Positions 23,536 through 35,150 of a stretch of DNA of 64,000 nt are shown one piece after another. The stretch is from Liolophura sinensis (taxonomy: Eukaryota > Mollusca > Polyplacophora > Chitonida > Chitonidae), in assembly GCF_032854445.1 (NCBI RefSeq), contig NC_088298.1:12265504-12329503 (forward strand). The letters run 5' to 3'. How positions within the stretch are numbered: the first letter of the stretch is position 1; each line of letters opens with the position of its first letter. Made by a program: the position numbers and the translations under genes. The notes beneath the pieces were generated by a model. It was not told where the DNA came from. It did not search any database and saw nothing but the letters and a program-made list of their open reading frames with translations.

Positions 23536-23632
23536 TCTAAGCTGGAGTACCCATGGCCCTCTTGTTGTTTCGGCACGAAACGTCATCGCAAAGACAGGAA
23601 TGAATGGCAGCACACTGCACAACTTTGGGCGG
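23536..23632 (+). CDS. Possible internal exon, unidentified
   Basis: The segment is bounded by a good acceptor (TGTTTCTCCCGCAG ending at 23535) and a possible donor (GGGCGG then GTAAAG). In one frame it reads GLSWSTHGPLVVSARNV and continues AKTGMNGSTLHNFGR with no stop. The composition is more protein-like than the neighbouring DNA, and it lies between block U4 and block C2, outside the duplicated parts. No family is recognised, and no partner exon was found, so this is a weak call that could be chance. Confidence 0.17.
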
Positions 23633-23849
23633 GTAAAGTTCCCCATGGGGCTGTATGACCAAGGTTTTCAGTAGCCTCTGATGGATCTAATGTATCCACG
23701 GTATGGTTCCCAAATGACGTGAAATGTTTTTTTTTTGTGGGAGACCATGTACGTACACGGAGGCCTACCTAGTTCAGCGACAGGGATGGAAATGTGAACC
23801 TGTATGGAGAATAAAGAAGTTCTAGTGTACCAAGGTCAGATTACATTTG

Positions 23850-24990
23850 CAAATATCGAATTATTCTCAAGTGTTGGGGATGGAATCTAAATCGGTAGTC
23901 CTAACAACTTGACAACTTCTCACGTGTCTATCGGTTCACTTGGTACCCAGCTACCAAGTAACATAGCTCTATCACACCATGTAAATAGAATAGCGACAGT
24001 CATTGTGAAAAAAATCCTTGTGAAAAAAATCGTGATATGTTTTCAAAATGAAACGTAATAACATCTAACTTAACGGTAGATTAAATAAGCTTAATCCCAC
24101 TGTACATTGGTATATCCACTAAATATACAGATGGAAAAGCAAAAGGTGGTTTTCAAATTAACTATGTGAAGTTTAGTTTTAGTTAACTCGTATATCCCGT
24201 GAAAGACCTGAATAGGGACAAATCTATAAAATGTAACATGTAACACAAACTCTTTGGTCATTAATGCGGATTAGAGTTACGATTTGTCTATACATATATA
24301 GTTCTAACGAAAAGGTAATTTTCACTGGAGATGTGCACAGTAAAGGTGAATATCTCTTTTATGACACCCTTTAATATTCCTAGGCTGCTGCGCCCGGAAT
24401 CGTTCACTTTCAATCTCTGTGCCCAGAAAAATGAATGCTATTTGTCAAGGAGATTTCTAACCCTGGATGTCAATCACTCTTGCTATCATTAAAGTCAAAT
24501 GTTAAATGTTTGAAGCCCCCTCCATCCCCCGCCCCGTCCGTCACGGAATAACCTTACACACCACTTGGTTCATACAGGCAGAGTAAAGCCCAGGGACATC
24601 TTCTACTAACATATGGTCTTCCTTACAAACCACAAATGGCATTTATTGACCCACAAATGCGCCCACCGGCACAAATTTGTTCCCTATTTGTCAAAAGCAT
24701 CCAAATAGAATCCTTCAATACAGACCACGGATAATCGCGACCAGCGGGGCGAAAGGATTGCACTTAAGCGGGATGAGCATCACCGCCAACCTCCGCTGTA
24801 TTTTGTAATAAATAGCACGGCAATTGGAAAACAAATCAACGCTTTCCACGGATAGCTCGTCTTGAATGGTTGATGAGTGATCGCTGGGGACAGGTCAGCG
24901 AAAACCGCCATTCTGCGAATGTGGGCCACGTCCTGCGTCCGTATAGAGCTGTATACATATGCTGATATCTACGAAGGCGGAGTCTGGTGT
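23850..24990. repeat. Local duplication copy II, block C
   Basis: Collinear with 18665-19835. Strongly diverged before 24408, about 99% identical from 24408 to 24892, then similar with an indel to GCTGTATACATATGCTGATA (24947-24966). Confidence 0.9.
24408..24892. promoter_or_regulatory. Near-identical core of block C, copy II (candidate regulatory element)
   Basis: Counterpart of 19226-19712 at a nearly constant offset of 5182 bases. The TGTCAATCA site is at 24468-24476 and the AACCACA, GCACTTAAG and AAACAAATCAACG strings are also retained. The regulatory role is inference from the contrast in identity between core and flanks. Confidence 0.4.
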
Positions 24991-25200
24991 GTTCAAATGA
25001 CCACAAACACCACAGAACACAAAAGAAAAGAGAAAGACTGATCTCTCAGATTGTCCATCTCAGATTGTTAATATTAACTGGATGGAATCAGCATTCGCGC
25101 ACGCCAAGAGTGTCCTTGAGGCGCAGCAAAGCTGCGGCAGTCAAAATTCACTGGGTTAACTTGCAACACGTTATCGGTGTTGTGTGCAGGAGAATCCATG

Positions 25201-25386
25201 TTGGCATACATGTAGTTCAGCCTGCATACATGTAGTTCAGCCTGCATACATGTAGTTCAGCCTGCATACATGTAGTTCAGCCTGCATACATGTAGTTCAG
25301 CCTGCATACATGTAGTTCAGCCTGCATACATGTAGTTTAGCCTGCATACATGTAGTTTAGCCTGCATACATGTAGTTCAGCCTGCA
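25201..25386. repeat. 20-bp minisatellite, nine copies
   Basis: Units of CCTGCATACATGTAGTTCAG with only two T-for-C changes (TTTAG) in units seven and eight and a partial first unit (TTGGCATACATG). Near-identity between units implies recent expansion. Each unit contains the eight-base palindrome TACATGTA. Confidence 0.98.
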
Positions 25387-28037
25387 GAAACTTCATGTAT
25401 CGATAAACTTTTCCTTTTAATTGGCGGTGATATACTAATGAAAAACGCCTTTGGGAATACACTAATACATTAGTGAGGGAAGTGTGGGATGAACTTCGGC
25501 TAGACGACAGGTCAAAGGGATTGGTCATTTAAGACAAAGTAGTCTTTAGTTGGCCTCTACAATGGTTGTCTCATCAGATATTTGAAAAAAAAATACACGA
25601 ATCACTCGTAGCATAATTATAATAATGAAAAGTGATAAAAATGTGGCCAGGCGTAATGATGAAAAATACATTAGACAAAAGCATAGCATAAATCGACAAA
25701 ATAAACAAGTCCCATCTAGTTCTATATAGAAAGAAATAATAGATATTTCTCCAAATGAGAACCTTGATAACCCAGTAGTAATGGCAGTAACGACAGGAAA
25801 TTATTCTGAGATAAAGCTGGTCATATATCTAAGGTGTAAGTGCCCTTTACCACACACAGATGGATCGGTTCAGATGTTAAGTCTGGTGCTGCTACATTAC
25901 ACGCTGAACGCATACTTACTTCTTGAGTCCACCCCGAAGGGAGATGGGGGTGTAAAAGTCAATAATGATCAAGCACAGGTTTGGGGTGCGCAGCAAGAGG
26001 CACTTAATTATCGAATCAATCGAGATAATCACTTGAAGGCGGCAAAAGAAACGGGGTGGCAGCAAACCTCTGCTAATTGTGACAAAACAAGGTCGGGTCA
26101 ACCTGATGTGTTGACAGTAAGCACTCTCCGCGTGCAGAAATAGTCCGCATCGTATTGCACAGTTGTGTGAGAACACAACGTGACTACACACTTTGCCCAG
26201 ACGCTTTGTTGGCTCATTGCTTTACAGTGATGTTACCGTTATGGTAGTCCATGGGCCAGACGTGATATTGGTTCCACCTGAGGTGGCCAAACCTAATTGG
26301 TACTAACATGTTTATATGGTCAGTGGAAGTGAATTAAGGCATGATAGTCTTTCTGCAATGGTAGCTTTATCACACGTTTGGATAAATTGAAAAATCACAC
26401 TATAAGATGTTGCGGAAATTACAAATAGCAAAAGAAACGTCAATATATCGTGGACTCTCAGTTAATAATACAATAAGACCATTATAAAAGGGTGGTTTGT
26501 ATTGTTTACAAAGCAAAGAAAATTTAGCACTCCACATTTTTCATGTACATCAATTAGCTGAATATTTAGTTGACCTACACATTGACATGTAAGATTTGCA
26601 AGGTTTTCAGCTGGTTTGATAATAGTTTATCAACAGTTTATATGCCCAGCTGTGTACTTCTTTTATTTACCCCCATTATTACGGTGAGATAAGGTAGATT
26701 GGATCAGGTAAGTAAGCGTTTGTGGCATTTCCTTACCTATGGTCTAAAAGTCTGAAAACTACAATGCATGCTAGAGTGGCCCCTTCTGACCATATTGCGA
26801 ACAGTAACGCCACATAACATTTTTGCCACTTGATAAATGCAGTCTGTTATTAAAACTACTATATGAAAATGCACAGATATATTTGTATAAACCCTGAAGC
26901 AAGCTATTTCCATTCGTTGATGAAGGCACTACCTTGCAAATGGAGCAGCCAGGCATCATTCATTGTTTTGATGATGACTCTAAATCCTTCATATCGCGAG
27001 AAGATTGGGTTCGTGGAACATTCTACAACGAGCGGTAGACATCATGCAGCAGGACTTGAATAGGGACAAATCTATAAAATGTAACATGGCTACTAGTTTA
27101 GTAGCATTTTCACCATGACAAAGACTTGACTGTACCATCCAAAGGCGCTTGTGATTAACTTGTAACCTATCCCTTGTAGATTTTCTAAGGATACTAAAAC
27201 TACTAAAACGTTCCACCCAAAACGTTTTCTGGTAGATCTCAATATATTCGCTTTTTAGAGCTGAAATAGTGTGCATTCTCTAATGGAAGAGAACAAGCGA
27301 GCCTCCAGGAACTTGACCAAAGAATCTTTGCTCTACACGGACTTCAGGCGGATTTCAATGCTGCAGTCATGCATGGACTTGGAACGCCCTTTACGGACTA
27401 CGAATGGTATATGGATGTATTTAGAAGCTCTAGATTGTAAATAAAGAGGAGTCTTCTTCCAGAAATAGCCGTGTTAACTCATAATTATTTATTTATTCCT
27501 ACAAAAGTAGAACAGAAACAGGCTGTAGGAGTTAATGAAAACGTACACTGAAAAACTCTTCATATAAGGAACGTTCTTTAAATCTAAATCAAAAAGTGCT
27601 ACCCTTGATAGATTTAACACCACTGTCAAAACGTCCACAAACAATGATGTTTCAGTGTGAGATGGATGAATCACTACGTTTTGTTTTACGCATGAGAAGA
27701 GAAATCTTCTCCTTTATCCAGACAGCTCGACCACACAACGAACCAATGACTGTCAATACCCAGGGTTCCGTAATTAAATTTACCATGCAATTAAGAGATC
27801 AAATGAAGGCGCAAGATGTTCATTAACATCCATGGCATCCGCTGACAGATAAATGAGAAAGGATGAAGTCTTGCAATTTCCTTTGTTGTTTGGGGTCATG
27901 AAAAGACCCCCTACTGTGTGCCATTTGGATGTTTAAAGGTCAAGTCAACGGTTAATAGTAAGCAAAATCAGGATACAAGGTCCTAAAAACTTCTGTCATT
28001 TTCTGGCTGCAAAGAAAACTGCTGATGCAGTCCTTTT
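25387..28037. other. Intergenic, no convincing gene
   Basis: Unique AT-rich DNA. A 120-codon plus frame with an ATG (25781-26143; MAVTTGNYSEIK...) is the longest non-repetitive frame in the window, but an equally open 91-codon frame overlaps it on the minus strand, no domain is recognisable and no splice signals support it. A 32-base string (TGAATAGGGACAAATCTATA and following) near 27056 is shared with 24209. Confidence 0.35.
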
Positions 28038-28296
28038 CGCCTCCGTAGCTCACTCCGTATCATAAGTTCGAATTCAACTCTCGCGGCTTCTGCTGAGGCT
28101 ATAATTCATGGGGTTGAGCGTTCAAGTATACTGGTTAGAGCTGCTTGCCTGTCGATTGTTGGGACACACAATGTGCCGGCTCAAAATGACGTTGGGCAAG
28201 GGAATTTGTAGCCTTCCCTTTTTCACTGTTCGTTGGACCTTACGGGGAGCATGTTTTGCGTACGGCGTTAAGCCACAATCAAAAAAATAAATAAAT
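28038..28296 (+). repeat. Second SINE family, tRNA-like head
   Basis: Starts CGCCTCCGTAGCTCAC, contains a B-box-like AGTTCGAATTC at about 28066 and ends TACGGCGTTAAGCCACAATC followed by A-runs and TAAA units. Its body does not match the main SINE, but the last 30 bases resemble the main family's tail, suggesting that both use the same partner LINE for retrotransposition. The 60-codon plus frame at 28108-28290 is part of it. Confidence 0.6.
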
Positions 28297-29049
28297 GGTT
28301 CAGGGGATTTGTCACAATCTTGAACAACGGGCGGTGATTTACTTTTGACACTCGAGTGTCCTTCACTTATAAACCGTTTCTGTAAGTGGAAACATTACTG
28401 TATCAAACACACTGTAATGCAAGAATTAGGGAGTTGCTGCTTCGGAAATATATCCGCTACCAGTTTGAGCCATCAGAATGGATCAAACGGTAGAAAGGAC
28501 ACCTATAGAAACTTCCGAAGAGTAGAGCACAATAATATGTCCGTCTGTGTCAAGTGTATAAAAGCTCCAATAAAACATTGATAGCATTGTTGTTAACATT
28601 TTCGTAAGAGATCAGTCAGCAGCCATCAGTTATTACTCTTAATTCTAATGACGTCAAAAAGACGAGAAAAACAGTAGTATATTGATCGAAAGTGAACATG
28701 AAAGCAACTTTTTTAATCTGTAATTTGTTTTGGTGAATCCATATGCTAAGTTTCAAATAAATTTCACTTTGACTAAAAACTCCAAAAATTTTGTTGTCTA
28801 AAACTAGACAAAGAAGATGATAATTTCGTCAAAAATTTACGAAAAACTAGAGTTTGATCTGTAACTTCTCATGGTAAGTATAACAATATTTTTGAAAAAA
28901 AAAATCCGAGAAACTGTCAGTTTGAAGTTTAAAACAGAATAAAAAGTGCCATGATTTTGTCGAAATAGGCGAAACAGCCCTAGAACTCATATTCTAAGTA
29001 TCAGTTTTAAAGGGAACTCCTGACAAAGGGGCGCAAGCATACATGCAGG
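28297..29049. other. Intergenic, no gene seen
   Basis: Very AT-rich, with several similar phrases (AACTAGAGTTTGATCTGTAA, AAACTGTCAGTTTGAAGTTT) that suggest a highly degenerate repeat, but no period can be stated. Confidence 0.35.
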
Positions 29050-29250
29050 CTCAAAAAAACCTGTTAATTTTAAGAGAATATCTGTTGTCTGAGTGATGCT
29101 ATATGATATTAAACATAATACTTTAATGCAACCTTTATGTTGATTTAATGTAATATTTCTGCAACATTTAACAGAATAATTTGCTGCAATAACTGATTAC
29201 ATTATAGTATCACTCAAACCACAGACTTTTTGTTTAATTTCACATTTTTG
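29050..29250. mobile_element. Foldback MITE (copy 1)
   Basis: The left arm contains CTGTTAATTTTAAGAGAATA and TCTGTTGTCTGAGTGATGC; the right arm contains GTATCACTCAAACCACAGAC and TTTTTGTTTAATTTCAC, which is its imperfect inverse complement. The middle is AT-rich and has no open frame, so the element is non-autonomous. The arm core AATCTGTTGTCTGAGTRAT is shared with the element at 48335-48719. Confidence 0.7.
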
Positions 29251-29844
29251 TTTTGATAGTATAGTTCTTCCCTTTCCCTCCTCACGGCTACCGGTAACGA
29301 ACAATTGCTTAACCTAAACGCGCTCATTCTTCTTCACGACCGAAAGACATTGCAACATCCCGAGACACGCAAGAGGACTTAAATGATTTAGCGGGCTTGG
29401 ATAATTAGAATAGCCTGTACTTATGTCCATTTCAAAAGGAAGCACAAATTAAGTTCAAAAGTAATTTCTCTCATCGTACTGATTATTCATCTGAAGCACG
29501 AGTCAAATATCAGATGTTTCTTGGCGACGTCAACGCTGTCAATACAAAAAAAAATCATTGGTAATACATCAGCCACACAAAGTAAGCTTCCTGGCTAGGC
29601 ACATGGAGTCTTTTTTGATCTAGCCTTGATCAGGATATTCCTGGAGAACCCACAGCCCTCGTTGCCTTGTAGCATTTTCCTCAGTCGAAGGAAAGGCATA
29701 ATTTACACAATTCCTACACGTCTTGCAGGAGTTCGCGGTGATTTGGGCAAGTGATCGAATTTTCATCTTTTTCCCAAGAAAAATACATGTTGTTACAGTT
29801 TTCACTGGCTGTGGATGGCCCCACGACGGCCGACATTAGATTAA

Positions 29845-30010
29845 AAGCAAGAAAACAACCACTTGCATTTACAAGCAAGAAAGCACCAACTTGCTCACGC
29901 AAGAAAGCAACCACTTCTATGTCTAAGCTTTGAAAGCAACCATTTACTCAAGCAAAAAACAGAAGAAACTGCCAAAGCAAGAACACAACCGCATGTATAG
30001 CCATGAAAGC
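29845..30010. repeat. Degenerate tandem array, about 25-33-bp unit
   Basis: Repeated phrases of the type AAGCAAGAAAGCAACCACTT occur about six times with substitutions and spacing changes. Short frames on both strands across it are repeat-derived. Confidence 0.6.
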
Positions 30011-30510
30011 ATAAACGAGAAACCAATCCGTTGCTCGAGAGCTTCAATACCTCTTAGTATACAGATACAAGTTAATCTATATGTATAGATCTATATTTGC
30101 TGATGAAACACGTAGCGTGCCATCGTTGTGAGCACTTATCAAATGGCATCAGTTACAGGAATCCATCTCTGCCAGAGCAGGCCTATTCAGGAACAAAGAC
30201 AAGACTGACACAGCAAGTGCATTCTCCTCCGGCTTACTGATATAGATGTGCCCTACAGATTGCTATAATCTCCTGTATCGCTGATTAAATCGAAGTTAAT
30301 CTTGTCTAGTCTCTCACCCCACGTAAAACACCTGACTCCACACAATTAAGCTCATGCTCAAATGGATCGACTTAATAACTGGTGGGTGCTAAGAGGCATG
30401 CATGGAAACAAAGGGTCACATGCGTTTGATCTGCATGGTGAGACATGATTACCGCGACCCTGCTTATGGCCAAAGGCATCAGCTAGACGGCGCTGATTGG
30501 AGATATAACA

Positions 30511-30545
30511 GATAAACAGCTAACACTGCCAGTGTGTCAGCTATC
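30511..30545. promoter_or_regulatory. Quasi-palindrome with paired GATA sites
   Basis: GATAAACAGCTAACACTG faces CAGTGTGTCAGCTATC around a central C: each arm carries an ACACTG/CAGTGT core, an AGCT and an outer GATA/TATC. It lies in a region of balanced composition (30440-30620). A regulatory role is inferred only. Confidence 0.3.
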
Positions 30546-30851
30546 TGGAGTTATTTCATCTGCCACATTAAACACGACATGAACGCGAAGTAGTTTTGGC
30601 ACATCCCAGAGTGGCGCTCAGCATACGAAGATATACCAAGACTGTGACTGAGTTTGGTGTCATGGATGGGCTTTTCGGCATGGCATTCCAGTGAGGAAGC
30701 ACTATATATATGTCTTCATTGCCTAATTTTATTGAATACTCCACATTGCTCGTCCTTCAGTCCTAAGCATGCGATGAATAGCTATACATGTTGTAAACCG
30801 AAGGACACAGACAGATAATACATAGATTCTTTCCATTTCAGTTTGAAATAC

Positions 30852-30865
30852 CGTATTTTCCTTAA

Positions 30866-30925
<60 letters not shown>

Positions 30926-30939
30926 TTAAGGAAAATACG
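30852..30939. repeat. 88-bp perfect palindrome with a (TA)n centre
   Basis: CGTATTTTCCTTAAG at 30852-30866 is the exact reverse complement of CTTAAGGAAAATACG at 30925-30939, and the 58 bases between are pure TA dinucleotide. The whole can extrude as a cruciform or hairpin. Confidence 0.97.
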
Positions 30940-30951
30940 CTGACCAGAAAG

Positions 30952-30990
30952 TTTATATAAACACGTTATATAAACACGTTATATAAACAC
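30952..30990. repeat. 13-bp tandem repeat, three copies
   Basis: TTATATAAACACG repeated three times without change, just after the 88-bp palindrome. Confidence 0.95.
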
Positions 30991-32880
30991 GTTTGAAAAT
31001 GCATGCAAGACATCTACGGCGTGATTTTCCTCGTTCCTGCCATCGGGTTATAAGGACAGTGGGGGTAATATATCTGCTAGTGACACTCCTCTGATCAGTG
31101 TACAGCTGCTTAGTTTACGCTTGGTCATTCCGCAAACAGTCACATTTGTACAAGGACATTTCTTTCGCCTTACGCATTACTAAGAAATCTCCAAGGTACA
31201 GGGCTGAAATGAGAAAGACAGGTAAGTGACATTGCTGCATACGAATTTTAGCTGGAAGTAAGAGTGTTGTAGTAGGTGGTTGACCCAGTCGATCTGAACA
31301 CGGACTTCCGCCCTGAGGTAGCAGGCTGTAGTCTAAGTTCGACCAGGTATTGATCGTCAGTGTGTTGAAGACACTCGTGATGACCAAAGAATACAGAAGA
31401 TAAGGACTCTTTACAACATCGTGTTGAGATCAGAGAAACTGGGAAGAAGAGGACGTCACCAGTAAGCCTCTCGTTCCACATACATGGAATACTCGCTGGC
31501 CACAACATAAATGAGCCAATTGACAGCATAATATTAGATATTTCTTACCGAGGCCTAATCCCTTTGCATTGTTTTAATGTTATTCAGTATTAAATTTGAT
31601 GACAACACAGCATTTTGAGGAATTCTAGGCCATTGACATCTAATAAATTGCAATTAACACCACTGTTTTTTTTTTAAAACCTATTTTGGGATAAGCCATG
31701 ATGCCGGGTGGGGGGGGGGGGGGCATTTAATTTGCTACTGTTTAGGCGTTTGCATGAACAGTTAGAATAAAACCCTGACTGACGTAAATTGACAGGAGGC
31801 CGTGTTTCAACGGTTACGCGTGACCACTTGCCAACTACCACACTCGTCGCTGCTCTCGATTTACTCCCTATGCTGTATGTCTTTTATAGTACTACGTATA
31901 TTAAAGCCTGAGCCTTTGGAGAAGATACATTTAAGTAATGTTTCTCTAATGTATACTGCATGCCTTCCATTCAATACACTGTGTTTATGTCTCCACATAA
32001 TCATACTAACTTAATATCTGCTTTAATGATAGTTCCCCTGCGTTTCTGTGCAAAAATCAACAAGATTCTTCCTCCTTAAAATCAGAACGCTTAGTACTAG
32101 CCTGCTGTTATTTATTACAACATCTCCCACTCTAGGCACTAAATGTTTAGGATTCTAAGATATTTGTCCCGGAATACTTCCTACTGTTATCCCAAACCCA
32201 GGGACCTTTTACACACCTGCTCTACCACAAACAAAATTTATTTTCATCAGGACTTAAGTGCGAACTTTTCTATACTAAAGTAACACGAATTTTTGTTGTT
32301 CTAGTCTGTAATGGCATTTTTTGTGAGCAGGACAACAGCTGTTAATTCACCTTGCGCCCACGTTGTCACTGCGCCGGAAATGGTACCCCACTGCAGGTGC
32401 TCCCGTAGATATCATGTTATCCTGACAAACATGGATGCTGTCAACACGCTTCAAAAAAACTTTATGCTGAGTTCTCGTTACCGCCACGTGGCGCAGAATG
32501 GGGATTACGCCACGCCGCCGATGAGTGAGCGCCAATCTTGCGGCTGGATGATTCGTGACTCTCTGTTACACAACAGATAATGGAGTCAGAGGAAATCAAA
32601 GGGAGGCTATACCTGTGGAGCGTGAACCCGTAGATGACCGGTAATCATATCATGGCCAACCAATCAAAACTTAACACGTCAAGTGATGAGGAGTAGTGCG
32701 CTTGCGCGACTGTGCATAGTTCCGCTAAATCAGATAACCGAAAACAACTGGAGTTAATTGATAGGGCTTAGGACTTGATAGGATGGGCTACTTGAGAACA
32801 TGTCTGACAGCTAAAAATTGGTGAGCTGGTAGAATTACATGGTTGCTTTCGATGCTCGTTGCCAATTGCAACGGCAAGGA
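30991..32880. other. Intergenic, no gene seen
   Basis: Contains a segment at 31605-31690 (ACAGCATTTTGAGG, then CTAATAAATTGCAATTAACA) related to 11866-11940, so a dispersed repeat is present in both places. A 14-base G run lies at 31710-31723. The GC-richer stretch 32340-32580 is open on both strands (89 and 62 codons) but carries no recognisable protein. Confidence 0.4.
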
Positions 32881-32884
32881 GTAA

Positions 32885-33145
32885 ATATAGTGAGTTGTAA
32901 TGTCCGTTAAGAGAACAGAGTGCGCGTTATCGCCTATTAAGGGCACAGAGTGGGATTGCGTATTGGGTTACAGTGTCTATCGGAAGTACTATCTATCACC
33001 AGTACGCAGTGAGTTTCAATGCTTATCAACAGTACACAATGAGTTGTACTGCCTACAAGGAATAGGCTACAGAGTGAACTATAATGTCTATCACCGACAC
33101 AGGACAAGTTCTAATGTCTATCAATACCGATAAGGTGAACTGTAA
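32885..33145. repeat. Degenerate tandem array, about 40-bp unit
   Basis: Repeated elements of the form GTACACAATGAGTTGTACTG and AATGTCTATCA recur six or seven times with heavy divergence. The short plus and minus frames here derive from the array. Confidence 0.55.
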
Positions 33146-33989
33146 TGACTGGAAGCATGAAAATCGGTTCCCTAAACGTGCTATTTTGTATTCAGCTGCT
33201 TGCTTGATTGCTGGCACCAACATTGGGCGATCCCTACTGCCCACGTTGATTTGAAGCCTTACGGGTTTGCAAGCCGCAATAAGACGGCCGAACAATTGTG
33301 ATTTAAGGCGGATAGAGGACTCAACATCGAGTTAGTGACTGATTACAGTCCGTGAAGGATTTGCACGGCCTTGACAGCTCAATAACACATGTAATATCCC
33401 TTCTGCTTGATGGAATAACACAGTAGGAGTTTCTTGGTGCACCAGGGCGAAAGTACACACGTTTGCCCATAAAAGTAAACTGGTCAAATCACATCACAAT
33501 TGAAGAAATTGTTATCCTGCGAAATCCGATGGTGACAAATCTTTTAGTGACAGGATGTATTTCCAGATACACTGAAAAGCCTTACTTGATTCCGAGATAA
33601 GCTTATCCATTTAATAGAACAAGACATTGCTATATTTCCTCCTGCTCAAATATTTGATTATTAAATTCGTATCAAATTGTACGATATTCATACACAAAAT
33701 TTATATAGCATTAAAACAGTTAAACACAAGAAATGTTTTATTGATAAATGTATTAGAAAATGTTTAAAATAGAAAAGCTCAGTGGCTATATATACGGGAG
33801 ACTTGGTGTAATACATTTTGTGTGCTTGGTGTTCATGGTTGGAAAACAAGTCATGCTTGCAAACTCCAACCTCTGGAGCATAATCGTTATTTCGGTTTTG
33901 TTGTTTCAAATACGTTACGCGGGCAGCCTAAATTTCATAACGCACACCCGACCTCATACAAATAACCACTTATCCCTACGTAACCTGAC

Positions 33990-34405
33990 ATAGGTCTGTG
34001 AAGCGAAAGCTGGCTGTGCCACATTTATGTGTAGATAACCAGGCACAGTTCTGTGGTTGTGCCACATTTATGCACTGATAACTAGGCACATGCCTGTGGA
34101 GGCACAAGCCTGGCTGTGTCACATTTATTTCTAGATAACCAGGCACAGGTCTGTGAAGCGAAGGTTGGCTGTGCCACATTTATGCACAGATAACAAGGCA
34201 CAGGTCTGTGGATGGAAGCCTGGTTGTGCCACATTTTATGCACCAGGCACATGTTCTTTGGAGCGAAGCCTGGCTGTGTCACATGTATGTCTAGATAACC
34301 AGGCACAGGCCTGTGAAGCGCTTGATTGTGCCACATTTTGCCCCCACATAACCTGACACAGGTTTCTGGCGCGCAGATTGATTGTGCCACAATTCTCCGC
34401 AGATA
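33990..34405. repeat. 43-57-bp tandem array, eight units
   Basis: Units begin AGGCACAGGTCTGTG, continue with GAAGCCTGGCTGTGCCACAT and end TAGATAACC. Starts are near 33993, 34041, 34084, 34141, 34196, 34245, 34301 and 34354. Frames on both strands (67-102 codons) spanning it, with MWHNQ- and RPVPGYL-type repeats, are products of the array. Confidence 0.9.
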
Positions 34406-34686
34406 TTCGAACTTCCTGTCTAGAATTCTCTTATGTCTTATTTTGATTTACGAGGCTTTCTCTGTATTTAAGATACAATGTAAATATTTCACTAAACCCT
34501 AACAAAGAAACTCAAAACTGATAACAGCATTTACACTATGTCAATCTGTCAAGAAATGTAAATTATCCTGTTATACAATTTCGTATTAAGACAGCACTTA
34601 TAATAATTTCCGCTCAAGTGAGTCCGAGCGGTAGTGTCTCAATTCGTGAATTGTTGGTGCTGAGTGGTTTATGGTTGGTACCATCA

Positions 34687-34820
34687 CCAGTAAGGTACTA
34701 AATAAACTACCAGTAAGATACTAAATAAACTACCAGTAAGGTACTAAATAAACTACCAGTAAGGTACTAAATAAGCTACCAGTAAGGTACTAAATAAACT
34801 ACCAGTAAGGTACTAAATTT
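34687..34820. repeat. 23-bp tandem array, about 5.8 units
   Basis: CCAGTAAGGTACTAAATAAA recurs at exact 23-base steps from 34687 (34710, 34733, 34756, 34779, 34802), with single changes such as GGTAC to GATAC and AAACT to AAGCT. Confidence 0.95.
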
Positions 34821-35061
34821 GGGTGATTTAGGGTTGGCCACATCCTTTACGGGAACCTGAGTTACGGGCAAAGATAATGAGCATTACTGTGATGTATTTG
34901 TTGGAATTGTGCCCAAGAAGACAAATGTGACATTTTGTTAAATCTTGGATGATATTTCCTATTGACCAATTAACTTTCAGTGCCAGGCGTTACCATCACC
35001 ACCACGGTACTGCTCTTCTCTGTCCAGATTATCTCTTTATCACCATAACTATTAGAGTATT

Positions 35062-35150
35062 CATTTATCTATTTATTCGATTGTTGTTTAACCCAATACT
35101 CAAGAATTTATATTCCGGCGGTCAGTATTATAGAAAAACATTAAAGCGCG
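35062..35150 (-). repeat. Old SINE remnant (tail end only)
   Basis: TTTATTCGATTGTTGTTTAA, then AATACTCAAGAATTTATATT and GGCGGTCAGTATTAT match the reverse complement of the main SINE tail, with many substitutions and no head. Confidence 0.6.

Noticed and set aside
25201-25386. CRISPR or operator array
   Set aside because: Twenty-base head-to-tail units without spacers; simple minisatellite.
25781-26143. A 120-codon ATG frame, the longest non-repetitive one
   Set aside because: A 91-codon frame on the other strand overlaps it, no domain or splice context is visible, and a frame of this size is expected by chance in 64 kb of this composition.
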